Shown: piece after piece, positions 51,335 through 62,887 of the stretch
Position numbering within the stretch: the stretch's first letter is position 1
Layout of the letters: each line of letters begins with the position of its first letter
NCBI RefSeq assembly: GCF_902635505.1
Contig: NC_045426.1
Span: forward strand, 675,523,087-675,587,086
Direction of reading: 5' to 3'
Length of the DNA: 64,000 bases
From: Sarcophilus harrisii
Lineage: Eukaryota > Chordata > Mammalia > Dasyuromorphia > Dasyuridae
Position numbers and translations under genes: made by a program
The notes under the pieces: generated by a model
Seen by the model: only the letters and a program-made list of their open reading frames with translations
Database searches by the model: none
Told to the model about the DNA's origin: nothing

Positions 51335-51860
51335 TGCATACAAAAATATTGAAAGCAATTCTTTTTGTGGTGATGACAAAGAACTGGAAATTGAGGAAAT
51401 GCCCACATCCAGGGGAATAGCTAGACAAGCTGTGGCATATCATTATAATGGAATACTATTGAATGAAGGGGATGGTTTCAGAAAGACCTGTGAATACCTT
51501 ATGAACTGAAGCAAAATCAAATGAGAAGAACAATTTATACAATAAAAAATAAACAATAATTGTAAAGATAATCAACTGTGAAAAACTTAGTAACTTTGAC
51601 CAATACAATCATCCACATAACTCCAAAAGACTTATGACATAAAATGCTATCTACCTCCACATAGAAAACTGATGTATTCATAGTGCAAACTGAAGCATTT
51701 GTTTTTAACTTTTTTTATTCAGAACATAGTTAATGCAGAAAAGTTTTGTGTGACTGTATATGTATAATGAATATAATATTTCTTACTTTCTCAATAGGTG
51801 AGGGAAGGGCAGAGGATATGCAAGAATATGGAACTAAAAATAAAAATGAAGGGAAAAATA
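51335..51860 (+). mobile_element. L1 3' end inserted in the CR1/L3 copy
   Basis: It shows 'caaagaactggaaattgagg', 'tatcattataatggaatact' and a 3' UTR with an A-rich end. CR1-type sequence lies on both sides. Confidence 0.7.
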
Positions 51861-52584
51861 AGTAAATGTACAAATTCATCCCAGTGGTGACCCTGAAGAA
51901 TGTGCCATTACTAGATCTCCTTTTTTTGGGAGGCAATAAAATTAACTCAAAACATATAACCTGATTCGCAACATACACATTATATTACCTAAGTAGAACA
52001 AATATAACTCTTTAAAAACAGAAGGGAGAGATATTTAGAAAGGAATAGAATAACTGTCTTCAAATATTTTAAAAGGCTGCCATATGGAAAAAGAATCAAT
52101 ACTGGGTCAAGCTGGATTAATGTTATTTGCTTTTGCAACAGGGTTTATAAATCAATAGATGAGAGTGACGCAATAGAAATAATTTACCTAGACTTCAGTA
52201 AAATATTTATTTAAATTTAAATAAAAAATATTTATTAAATTCATTGCTATTCGAGGAAGAGGGAGAGGAGTATTAAGGAGGTGAGGATGGGAAATGTGAG
52301 TTGAATAACGGATTATGTGGATTTGGATCTAACTGAATGAACAGACTCAAAGAGGAGTTTTTAATGATTCCTTGTACATAGTATTTCACATCCTGACTCT
52401 GTTCTTCGACACAGGCTGTCCCTTATGCCTAGAATGCCTCATCTCCACTGTTTAAAATCCCTAGTTTCCTTCAAAACTGAGCTAAAATGTTGCCTCTAAA
52501 GCCTTTACCTCATTTCCCCAGGTAGTAAAGTCTCCCCAAGTTACTTTGTATTCACTGCTTATTTAAATGGATTCATTGTTTTTC

Positions 52585-52710
52585 CCCCAAGAGAATACAG
52601 TCTCCTGAAAAATAAGATGTGGTTCACTTTTGTTCTTCTACTTTTAGCACCAAGAAAAATGATTGGCACATGGTAGGTGTTTAATAAATATTTCTAAATT
52701 GACTGATGGT
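52585..52710 (+). mobile_element. L2 3'-end fragment
   Basis: The theme 'ttggcacatggtaggtgttt' then 'aataaatatttctaaattg' is the L2 tail. Confidence 0.65.
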
Positions 52711-53854
52711 TCAATGTGAATCTAAAAGGAGGTCTCCAGGGTAGTAGTACCTGCTGGGCACTGTGCTTACCCCTTGTGCTGCTGAAAATGTTTTACCAGA
52801 GACTTGAAGAAAGAAGCAGCAGCATCCTTATCAATGTACAGATGAAACAAAACCAGGAATGATAACTGACACACTTAATGGCAAAGTCAGAATGTGAAAA
52901 GGCCAGAGCCCTGAGCAAAATCAATATGATGATATTTAGTAGGGCAAATGCAGTCTTATACCACTTATACCTGAGTTCAAGAAATCAAGTCCATTAACAC
53001 AAGAAGGGAAAGTTACAGTTAGAAAGCAGTATGTCTGAAAAAGAGCTAAGGGCGTGAGTGAATCAATCAAAGGCTCACCATGAAATACTATATGGTTGAG
53101 AAAACAAACTCCCCCCCCCCCCAAAAAAAAAAGCTCGTGTGATCCATGAAGCATAGTTTCTAAGAACAGGAAATATTGTTCCTTTCTCTCTATTCTTTTC
53201 CTGGACAGATGACTAAAGCCTCATGCCTGACTTTATTCCTGTCATACACTTTAGTGGTTAGGCAACTTTAAGGATCTCCTACAATTTACTCTTATGGGAA
53301 AATAAGATTTAAAACTGTGTGAAATAACAAGCAAAAAACTTAATATGGATATTTAATAATACCCAGCATGATATCTAATATTTGGGATAACACAGAAAAT
53401 CTTAAAACCTTTGACAAATTGGAGGCTTCTTGACGACCCTAATAAATATGAGTTAAGAGACTAGTAGTTTATGAAGAAAGATGACACAGATTGCTCCAAT
53501 ACACCTTTACTTGATCTTAGGCAAACAATTTAATAAGAAGTTTCACGGTATAAGTGAAAAAAATCCTGAATTGGAAATCAGGAAGATTCAGTTTCAAATT
53601 CTGTTTCTGTCACTTGGGCAAGTGATATGTAATCTATGGGACCTCTGGTTCAGTAGGTTTGGGTTGGATTCAATAGGCTTTAAAATGTCTTGCAACTCTA
53701 ACCCTCTAATCTCTACAAATATGTAACTGAGCCAATCTATACATAAAGGATATTTACCTAGTTCCCAGGCAGTATTATAAACTATCATCAGTGGGTTTTT
53801 TAATCCCCTTAAATTCTCAAATCACATGCCAACAAGTAAGGAGATAAAGTGTCA

Positions 53855-53995
53855 GAGGCAGCTGGCACAGGGATACAGAGTTGACTTTGAAGCCAGGAAG
53901 ATCGTCTCCAGTCCGGCCTCTGGCACATAATGATTATGGGACTCTGGGCAAGTAAATCACCAGACTTCTCAGTGCTCTAGGTAGCTCTCAGAAAA
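53855..53995 (+). mobile_element. MON1/MIR-like SINE
   Basis: It starts 'ggcagctggcacagggatac' and carries 'gggactctgggcaagtaaat' and 'ctcagtgctctaggtagctc', typical of the MON1/MIR-related SINEs of marsupials and monotremes. Confidence 0.7.
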
Positions 53996-54479
53996 GTGCT
54001 GACATATATTGGTAGAGGGTGTTTACTTATCTGGAAGTTCCCTGATCATTGTCTTATTCACTCAAGTGAAGGAAAGACATCCTATAAACCTCAACTCCTC
54101 TATCACAGATGGTTATTTCTAAAGAAGTTTTCTAAAGAATCCTTAGTCTGTTTACTTTTATTTGGAAACTCAGGAAGAAATAATAATGCTTCTATCTCCA
54201 GAGTAAGCTTTCAAAGACACTTTAAAAGGCATAAATAGTCTTCCCTATACCTGGGCCAAATAAAGTGAGCTAAGAGGCAACTGTTTCCACTTTGCTCCCT
54301 AAAACCTTTAAAGGAATCTTCCACTGAGAGCATTCAGAATAGACTCAGAAGTGATACATTAGGTAATTTATATTCCTAGGAGAACTTAAGGACCGAGTGT
54401 TAAATTTAAATTAAAGGGATTTGATAGGTCCCAAGATGAGGAATGAGAGTATATGGCTTAGGGGGAAAGGGATTAGCTG

Positions 54480-54820
54480 GTAGATAAAACCTGAAACAGA
54501 TGGGACTAGAATGGGAGAGTGACTAGAGATGGTTTACTTCCTAGAAGCAGAGAGGATGACAGCTCTGAAGCTAAGGGAATGAGATGACAACTTTGGTTAG
54601 AAGGAACAGGAATGTAGGTGACAAGTCTAATCAGAAAGTACAATAATGTAGTGACAGCTCTTGGTCAGAGGGGACTAAGGGTGGGATGAAAACTCTACCC
54701 AGAAAGGATGAAAATAAGTATAACAGATTTGAACGGAGATAGGAAATGGGGATGACATCCCTGATGGGAGAGGACAGAATGACAGTTCTGGCCAGAAGGG
54801 ACAAGAATGAGGTCCACCAG
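54480..54820 (+). repeat. Degenerate minisatellite, unit about 33-40 bp
   Basis: Successive units vary on 'gatgacagctctggtcagaa' + 'gggacaagaatg': near 54,567, 54,593, 54,627, 54,661, 54,695, 54,751 and 54,780. The units are diverged by 20-40%. Confidence 0.7.
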
Positions 54821-54839
54821 CTTATCAGTCTGTCACTGT

Positions 54840-55330
54840 GCTGACAACTATCAGCCTGTTATTTTGTCCTTTTAGCTGTCTGTTATTGCCAGGCTATCAC
54901 TGGTCCTGTTTCCATGTAGAATAGGCCCATCGCTGTGTCCATCACTGCCAGCATCCCACAGCCAACACGTCTGTTGATCCGTCAGCCTCACTGTCCCTCA
55001 TTATCAGTGAGCCACTCATCACTGCCTATCACCATGTCCCAATGCTCTACTCTATCATGATAACAATGAGAAAGTTTCTAGCAGCCTAATCAGCCCATCA
55101 CCGTGTCCCAATATCCTATATTTAACAGGGTAAAAATGAGTGTGTCCTTATCTATCATCTGTCCAATGTCATATCTGTCATGATGGTGATGTGTGTTACT
55201 CTCACCACATCCCAATGTCCTACATCTATCCCATCAGTCAGTTCTTCTCAGTCTGGTTAGTCTCTCTGTCTACTTGTGTCCATCAATCCATTACTCAGTC
55301 ATTGACTCCATCAGTCCAACTCATTTACAA
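54840..55330 (+). repeat. Degenerate CAT/CTGTC-rich repeat array
   Basis: Irregular repeats of 'tcaccatgtcccaatgtcct' + 'acatctatcatg' recur near 55,029, 55,096 and 55,201, with related 'tcactgtg/tcagcct' pieces before. It adjoins the minisatellite and ends about 500 bp before the CpG island. Confidence 0.6.
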
Positions 55331-55839
55331 CCTATGACTGTGACCCTGTCCATGCATCTGCTGGCTGGTCTGTAGGCCTGGTGACACTGTGCCCATAACC
55401 CACTCCTGCCTCTGATGGGCATTAGCTGGAAGTTGGTTCCTTGTTGTCTGAATCCAGGTTACTCTTTCCCATCCATCAGTCTGTCCTTTTTGTCACCTGG
55501 TCAGAACTTGTCCATCGCTCTGCACGTCCATCACCTGGTGCTCTCATGACAGTGGATGGGTCACTACCCAGGAGCCCCTATCTGATCCAATAAGTCACTA
55601 TAAAGTCCAATCACTGGGCAAACCTTTGGTCAAAAGTGTTTCGGCCAAAGTTGGTGGTGAGGAGGGTGGCAGGCGGACCCCTTTGTCCCTTGCCTTGCGG
55701 CTGTTTGTCAGTCAGTCCTCAGGCTCCCCCAGGGTCACTTCATTAGTCAGTTACCCTGACACCCAAAAGGAGCTGGTGCATCAGGGGCCGCAGACACTGA
55801 GTCACGCAGCATCTCTCTCACCTCACTTTTCCCATCCAC

Positions 55840-57085
55840 AGAGTGGGGCAACACCAGCGCCCGGCTGCCGGGCACCCCATACACACGTGCTCCCTGTCAC
55901 TGAGCTCAGCACGAGCTCAGGGCTGGGAAACCTGCACCCCCTCGGCCCTGGGCTCCTACTGAGTTTCTCCACCTCCTCCCCCACCCTCCCCTGGCTCCCT
56001 CCGTGCTCTGCCCCCCTCCCCCTCCCCCTCCCAAAGCCAGGCCCGAGGCTGGAAGGTCACGGGCCTCGAGAGGGCCACGACCCGGTCAGTCGGGGTCAGC
56101 TGCAGTCCTCAAGCGGCCGAGGAACCAGGGACCCGCGGGAGAAGGGATTCTCCCAGGTCACGCCAAGCCCCGCGCCGGTCAGCCAAGCCCTCCACTCACC
56201 CGCAGCGTGACAGGAGATCCATGGGCGCGGCGGCGCCTCCGCCTCCGCCTCCGCCTCCACCTCCTCAATACGAACACAATGACAGCTCCGCCACCCCCAC
56301 CCCCCACCCCCGCCCCCCAGCCCTGCGGCGCCTCTGCGCACGCGCTGCGCCTGGAGGCCCCGGCCCGGCGGGCGGGGCGGCGGCTGTCCCGTGGCGGGCC
56401 GGCGGTCGGGGAGCCCGGACCGGGAGCTCCCCGCGCAGGCGCGCAACGAGCTCCCGGGCGGATCGCAGCGGGCTGAGCCGGGACCGAGGGAAATCCCACG
56501 GCGCATGCGTCAGATGGAGGCCAGAGAGGGAGGAGAGTTTGCCAGTGCTCGCACCGCGAGAAGGTTCTCGGTTTCCCCCCTTCCCCCCTCCCCCCGAGCC
56601 TCGTCCTGTCCACCTTGGAGGAGGTGCACGGGAGCGGAGCTCGGGCGGGCTTGGGCGGGCAGCCGTACTCAGGAGACAGCGGTAGGATCTCAGCGTCTTC
56701 ATCTGCAAAATGGAAATCCTGCCCTAGAGTTATTTCAGAACCTCCAGGTCACTCATGCAACTCAATCCACAAACGTTTATTAAGCCCCGCCAGGTACCAA
56801 GCACCATGCTGGACAGATAAAGAGAAATTAGAAGAAAACTACAAAACTACCCCTGCCCTCAAGGAGCTCACAGTCTAACGGGAAAATCAGCACGCAAACA
56901 ACCGTACAAAGGAGCCAAGGGCGGGATCGGCCAGAGATCCTCAGCAGAGGGCGGGCGCTAGACGGCAAAGGAGTGGGCAGGGGCTGCTTGAGGAGGGTAA
57001 GGGTCTGGGGAAGGGGTTCCATCCTCCCCGCCGCGGCCCGGGGCCGCTCTGGTCACTGCCCAGCCCAAGGCCGCGTGGAACAGAA
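55840..57085. promoter_or_regulatory. CpG island, inferred EP400NL promoter
   Basis: A sharp rise in GC and CpG marks this block, highest at 56,030-56,680, inside AT-rich DNA. It holds Sp1-type GC boxes (56,367-56,380; 56,644-56,660), NRF1-like sites (tgcgcacgcgc at 56,335; gcgcaggcgcgc at 56,433; gcgcatgcgt at 56,501, followed by a CRE half-site) and a (CCGCCT)n run at 56,236-56,260. No TATA box is seen, which is typical of a broad housekeeping promoter. The minus-strand gene whose exon 2 lies at 29.2 kb is the natural target; bidirectional output cannot be excluded. Confidence 0.75.
56200..56500 (-). other. EP400NL: Candidate non-coding exon 1 of EP400NL
   Basis: The strongest minus-strand splice donor in the CpG island is CTGCGG|GTGAGTGG, last exon base 56,200 and GT at 56,199-56,198. 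The coding start lies in exon 2, so an untranslated first exon in the island is expected. The transcription start is not visible; 56,500 is a rough upper limit set by the NRF1-like sites. The implied first intron is about 27 kb. Confidence 0.5.
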
Positions 57086-57828
57086 CGGACAAAGCTGAGA
57101 GAGGACGTTATGGAATGATGGCTATGATAAGGGGTGTCCATATGGCTTGAATGAAACCCCGGTCAGTCTGGTTTCCCTTGGTGCACCCTGTCTGCCGGCC
57201 ACGCTGGCACGGGCCTAATGCCCTCCGAAGGGAGCACTGAGGCCGTGGGTGGGGTGCAGGGCCCTAGGTGCCCCTCCTAAACTCCTGCGCTTCCTTCCCG
57301 AGGATCAGGCCTCTCTCCCCCTGCTCAAGTTGTGTCCACAGTCCTTCAGTTATCCCATCTGAAAAAAGGGTCCTTCCAGCTCAGGGTCTGCGTCCTGGGT
57401 CCCTTCCTTCCCCCCTCCTCCTTCCTGGAGAAGGCTGGCTCCCAAGAGAAACGGGCCTTTTTATTTGATCCCTCTCCTAGATACTCATTAGTTAGTAAAT
57501 GCTAGCTCAGGTAACCTACTTGCATTGGACTACTGGAAGGCAAATGTCAGCTGCCCTGATGGTGATGATGAAGATGGTGGTGGTGGTGGTAGTGATGGGA
57601 GTATTGGTGAGCTGGCGCTGGATTCCAGATAACATCTATTATCCCCATGATGAGATGAGAAAGCTGAGAAGGTGATTTGCCACCAGGTCACGCAATTAAA
57701 TGAACTGTTACTGCTGAAAACAGACCGGCGCCTCCCATTCCCCAATTCAAAAGAACTGTGCCAAGCTTTCAGCACAAGACAGCTTTCTAAACCAAAAGTG
57801 CTGTCCAACCCTGACAGACTCCTCTCCT

Positions 57829-58129
57829 TGTCACCAAGAGCATTAAAAAAAAAAAAAAAAAAAAAAAAGCCCTCCAGCTTTTCCCCTCTAGACCCAGGAG
57901 CATGAATTAACAAGAGAAAACTGACCCTCTGTCTAAACCATGTGAGAAGGCAGCTTATTTTGTAGGCAAATAATGAAGATTGTCACCAAGAGCAAAAAAA
58001 AAAAAAAAAAAAAAAAAGCCCTCCAGCTTTTCCCCTCTAGACCCAGGAGCATGAATTAACAAGAGAAAACTGACCCTCTGTCTAAACCATGTGAGAAGGC
58101 AGCTTATTTTGTAGGCAAATAATGAAGAT
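57829..58129. repeat. Tandem duplication, two units of about 150 bp, between EP400 and EP400NL
   Basis: Unit 1 (57,829-57,980) and unit 2 (57,981-58,129) each start 'tgtcaccaagag', carry a run of 24 A, then about 113 bp that appear identical base for base up to 'aatgaaga'. The only difference I see is three extra bases before the A run in unit 1. The copies flank or touch the EP400 poly(A) region. This is either a very recent duplication or an assembly artefact. Confidence 0.9.
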
Positions 58130-58174
58130 TTAGTGTTTTATTATCACTAAAATACTGTGCTAGGAAAAACAAAA

Positions 58175-61144
58175 CAAAGATTTATAAAAAAGGACACTTT
58201 ATTATACCTTTTATCTGGTAGGATGTCAGTGCTCTTTAAAATCCTACTATTCAAGTACAAATGTTTATGTTTACAAAGTATTTACAATTTCAACCTTGTT
58301 CCTGTATGTTTTAAAACACAACAGCTATCGGGTTACAGTGTTGTTTTTAAGCCAGCATTTTTATTTATTAAAAGAAAAACCGTTCCCCCTTGAGGCACAA
58401 CATCTGAATAGTACTTGGACGCAGGCAATGTGCTTCCCCACTGAACATTTTACAACACTGTCTGACCTGAATGAAAACAAATGTCTCTTAAAAAATAACT
58501 GGGTAACTGGTTTCAATGGTGGCCGAAGTAAAATCTCACAACGATTTTGCTGCTGTGTTCCTGAATACACCCTTGAATCATTATAGCGCAATAAAAGAAG
58601 CCTGATTTGCATGGTAATACAGAATTTTACTAACAGTAACAGTCTGAAACTTCCTAGACAACTTTGCTGAACCAAACTTCATTATCTTCTTAAAAACAGA
58701 AAGCTTGACCTTTCAAACATGACACTAAGGAAACTGGATGAGTCACAACACTGGGAATGGAGTGTTAGTACTCAAACAACTATATGGAATACTATTTAGG
58801 GCAGGAGTAAATTTTTGATGCTATACTCTTGGATACATATGCTCTTGGTATAAGTCCAATGAGCTTGTCAATTCAATTTATGTGTTATTAGGATTAAAGA
58901 AGTTTAACTAAAATCAACTTGCTGATAATAGGGAAACTAGATTCCTTTTCACCAGCAGTGACAGGGACAAGAATTACATACAGCAATTATAAAAACAGAG
59001 TAAACGTTTAAAAATTTTTCTTCAATTGTCTCTAAGTTGTCTAATCAGACTGCTATGGGATAACAGGGGGGCTTTTATTTAAACAATAAATTACCTTTTG
59101 AGAATTCTTGAGCATTTTTAAAATAAATGCATTCAAATTCTATCATCATTTTAAAAGATTAACTCTGAAGACCTAAAGAAAAACTATCAGGGTGGGCAAA
59201 TGGAAATAAGTTTGGAGAATCCTATACATTTTAATTCTGCAAGTTTAGAATACTTGTAATATTTGAAACTGTCATACTGAAAAGCAGCATGCACATATGA
59301 CATTTTCATTTCAAGTATTTCTGTGTGAACAATTCACTTGAAAATAAAAATTTTAACAAATTATGAAATCTCACAAAAGTAGTGAGTTGCTTTAGTACTC
59401 CATTCTTTTCAAACAACTTCAATTTTATGATCCTTAAACATATGATCTTTATTCTCTTTCTACCTATTAAGAGCTAGAAAAGTGTTTGATTACGTCCAAA
59501 TAAATCTGCAGGATGCTAATTTTCTTAAATTGCAAAATGGATCAATTTCTTTGACAAATTACTTAAAATAAGAAAATTTAAAGGGAAAATGCATTTACAG
59601 AGGAAAAATAGATTTTTTCAATAAAAATTTTAAGTTCTGAATGCTATAAAACATAACTGGCATTTGTTAAAGGGGGAAAAAAACCAAAACCAGTATACCT
59701 TTATCCTTCCCTGGACATAAATGAGCAAAATATACCTTTAAAAATCTACCCATGGAGAAAAGGTACTATTTAGGCTTTTTCCTTTTGCATACTAAAAATA
59801 TGGCAAGAGATATGGATGTAGGATGCCATCATCAACCAGCATAGCCACTTAACATTCCATCTACTGCCTTCCCTTATTTAAAACAAACAACATCAACAAA
59901 AAACCCTGCAACAGGAATCTTCCCTTTTTCTCCTTCAATATCATACAGATCCATACATAGAAAATGGTTAAGGTTCTCATCTTTACTAGGCTGAACCAAG
60001 ATTTACTCAAGTAGAGACCCTGGAAAATGAAAATGTGGTGACTGCCGAGAAGAAAACATCCTGCTTGATAAGACTAGAATTTTTTTTTTCAATGTATTAA
60101 AAATTTGTACACATTTACAATACATAGATCACTTGGTCTATTTCTGGACCCTCAGATGCTCCATCTACATACATATATATCTGCATCTATATAATGTTTC
60201 TCAGTTCCCCAAAGCTTGGACATCAGCATGTTCTTGCCATTTCTACTCTCGTTTTTCCACCTGGCTCTTGCTCTACATACGCTGAGACTAAGGTCACCAC
60301 AGATTATACAACAGTAAAACAGATGGTGCCTATGACACTTCTGTGGCACTTCAGTTCTAACTAGTCCAAGACCTCAAAAGTCCCAACGTTTTCCTGAACC
60401 AATCTGAAGCAGCCCAATGCATGTTAAATAAGCCAATAGACAAAATACAGGGAATGCAGCTAAAATGTGCTTAGATGAACAGAATTACCAAACATTTCCT
60501 TTAAAAGTATGAAAACAAATCACTTTAGAAAGCACAGAACACAATGGCTACTCTTTGGAATGAAAACTCAATTACAGGTGACTGACTCTAGCTGTTCCCT
60601 CCACTAAAAGGACCATGGTTTGTCTTTTCTGGATAAGGTGAAAGCATTAATTTAAATTCTTATCTAGAATTTTTTTTTAAGTTTTAAAAAGACTTTCCAT
60701 TTTATGACTCACTGCACAAACCAATGAGCACAAATGTAATGTGCAAAATATCATATTTCTACAAAGAAATTCTACTAAGTGACTATCAAAACCCAGTACT
60801 AGTGCTCTGGAGAAAACACTGCCCTGAATGAAGGAGAGTACTGATCACCATGGTCACTGTTTCCATTAGTTAGACAGTACAGAGAGGTTTTCAGGAAGGA
60901 TCACTTTTCTGTAAGAGAAGGATACACTTTAATAAAATAATTACACTACTTTGTTTTGACAAGAATTTTCCAAAGGTCGGGTGTTTTGGTGTGAGAATGT
61001 GTCCAAGGTTCAGAAATAAATAAAATGTCCTCTATGAAGACAGTGGTTTTCTGCCTTAAGCCCAGGAAATAGAAAGGGTGTGCCTATTTTGCAGCTGGAG
61101 CTTGACCAAAGAAAACAAATATCCCCGCTTTTCCCATGCTTGGC
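58175..61144 (-). other. EP400: EP400 3' UTR
   Basis: About 3 kb follow the EP400 stop with no recognisable SINE or L1, unlike nearly every other 3-kb stretch here; this suggests selection against insertions. The best poly(A) signal in the minus sense is AATAAAGTGT at 58,203-58,194; another AATAAA lies at 58,141-58,136. A Pumilio-type TGTAAATA lies near 58,286-58,279 (minus sense). The exact cleavage site is inferred. Confidence 0.75.
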
Positions 61145-61411
61145 TCAACTAGGCTTGTTAGCTGTCTTTAACCTGACAGTCGACATTCTCATTTGTAACT
61201 TAGCCTGCTGACTCTGGCCATCAGAGCTGGCTGGCCCCTGGGCGGGGTTGGGTACACCTGGGGCCTGAAGCTGCGTGGAGGCTGTTGTCACCACCTGCTG
61301 TTGGAGGAGTTTCTGCTGAACCACCTGAGCTGTTGCAGTCACTGCAGGGATCATTTGGACCTGCTGACCTGCAGTTGTTGCTTGAGAGAGTGTCACGGTC
61401 TGTGGTGACGC
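61145..61411 (-). CDS. EP400: EP400 last coding exon with stop codon
   Basis: The acceptor is CTAG at 61,415-61,412. The 267-bp coding part encodes 88 residues plus TGA (61,147-61,145). It starts ASPQTVTLSQATTAGQQVQM and ends RLKTANKPS, against human ...RLKTPTKPPCQ, so the protein ends about two residues earlier than I recall for human. The segment VQMIPAVTATAQVVQQKL is essentially identical to human. The exon runs on into the 3' UTR. Confidence 0.95.
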   Translation of the reverse strand, partial: ASPQTVTLSQATTAGQQVQMIPAVTATAQVVQQKLLQQQVVTTASTQLQAPGVPNPAQGPASSDGQSQQAKLQMRMSTVRLKTANKPS

Positions 61412-62809
61412 CTAGCCCAGAGAAAAGAAAAGACAAGCTAACTGAAAAATCTCACATATGTTATGAATATGCTACAACAGAAACAAAAAAAAAGGGAGGG
61501 GGGAGCTAAGGCCTCCGGGAGAGAGAACTAAATGAGGAGATTCTTTGAAAACTCTTAGTTCCTAGATATAGAAGTGGAAGGGAGCCTCAGGCATCCCTTC
61601 TGCACTCCAACCCCTTCATAGTACAGATGAGGAAATTGAATCCCAGAGTGGGGAATGCCTTGTCTAAGGTTACACAAGGAGGAAGTGGCAGGACTGAGAC
61701 TGTCTCCCCAAGGTCCAGTGATTTCCAACCCTGTGTCCTTTCGACTGTGCCACACTGGCTTACTGCATGTATGAATTTATGAAACCATAAAAGGGACAAA
61801 TTAAAGCTGTACATGTTTTCTATTTCTTTCACCCCCTTCTCTAGTGAGATATTAAGTTCCTTAGGGGTAGGAACCCTTCCAATTTTGTTTTTCTATCTCT
61901 AGAACCTAGTACAGGGTCTTGCACATAGTAGATGATTAAGAAATTTTCGTCAATGAATTCATTTAAAGTGAGGTCTTCAGCTTCCAGCGATATGTAAATG
62001 AAGAAAAAAAAAAAATCCCTGCTTTTATGTAGTCCCCGGATAATCTGAGTGGCCACAATTGCCATTTCACAACACTAAGGTAAAATGAAAGAATACATAT
62101 TGTCAAGACTTTATGTTCTTGAGTAAAAGATGAAGACAGACCTCATCCAGGAAATGAACACATGGTCTACTTCTACAAAATTTAAGATGCTTTCGCTTGC
62201 CTGCGTCTGTGCTAGGACTTAATCATTAAAGCAATATAACAATTTTTGTCAGATTGTTTTTTAAATAGATACTGTGGCACAGCTGTCAGTCACGGAGTTG
62301 AGGTTCACCCCAAAGGCAATGGAAGACCCCAGCAGGGGCGAGCAGCCTGCAACAGAGCACATGTAAGCCATGATGGAGAAATGGTGGAAAGAATGTCATC
62401 AGAGAAATGTATGTATGAGAAAGAAATTGTGCCAGTCCTTCGATGGGGAAAAGGAAAACCAAGGGGCAGACTATATGCTCTACTGGCATTCTGGCCACAT
62501 CAAGAGGAAGGGAAGAAGGCCATCTGCTCACTGAGTGAACAAGATGGGCAGGCACAAATGGGTGACAACCTGAATCCTTGGAGAGAATACTCACACTGGT
62601 GAGGTCAACAAGCTTTTTCAGTGCTGAAAACATGGGCTCTTTCTTAATTAAGACTCCATTTTCATGAGGAGCCACAAAAGATGACCATGTAACAGAACAC
62701 ATTATTCTGTACTTCATAAAAAGGACTAAAAGTAAATCTAAAGCTACATATATATATACACCAAAAGATGCCATGTTTTCATTATTATCAAGTTATTTTC
62801 AGATCTTAC
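61412..62809 (-). other. EP400 intron with MIR and L2 fragments
   Basis: This is the intron between the last two coding exons. It holds an antisense MIR-like segment near 61,610-61,750 (the usual 'cagatgaggaaattgaatcccagag' theme, diverged) and an L2-type 3' end near 61,845-61,965. The 118-codon plus-strand open frame at 62,246-62,602 matches nothing I recognise and is treated as chance. Confidence 0.6.
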
Positions 62810-62887
62810 CTGCTGAGAAGCAGAGGCCACCTGCTGAATACTGGTCACAGCTGTTTGCTGTTGAACGACTTGAGGAAGCTTTGCAAC
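62810..62887 (-). CDS. EP400: EP400 coding exon, second from last
   Basis: This is a 78-bp exon of 26 codons, phase 0. The acceptor AG lies at 62,889-62,888 and the donor CAG|GTAAGATC at 62,810/62,809. The product VAKLPQVVQQQTAVTSIQQ... ends ASASQQ and matches human EP400 (VAKLPQVVQQQTPVASIQQVASASQQ). A run of Q codons continues the Q-rich tail. Confidence 0.95.

Larger units (their letters stand above)
8292..56500 (-). other. EP400NL: EP400NL (EP400 N-terminal-like) gene, 5' part; continues off the left edge
   Basis: This second EP400-type gene lies head-to-tail behind EP400, as EP400NL (EP400P1) does in human 12q24.33. Six coding exons (29,219-27,909; 22,335-22,228; 18,721-18,634; 18,225-18,118; 9,327-8,936; 8,588-8,292) have GT/AG borders and join in frame into 768 codons without a stop. 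The protein is proline-, glutamine- and serine-rich with an acidic run near residue 425, as in the EP400 N-terminus. Human EP400NL lacks the ATPase and is reported to act as a transcriptional co-activator subunit. Exons encoding the HSA and helicase regions are not in the window, so this could be an N-terminal-only paralogue or a longer EP400 copy. An intact frame argues for selection. Confidence 0.85.

Noticed and set aside
55626-56785. Long open frames on both strands in the CpG island (up to about 190 codons)
   Set aside because: GC-rich DNA has few stops by chance; the frames overlap on both strands, are low in complexity (A/P/R-rich) and match no protein. The block is better read as a promoter.
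62246-62602. 118-codon plus frame in the EP400 intron
   Set aside because: No recognised domain or splice/poly(A) context; likely chance.
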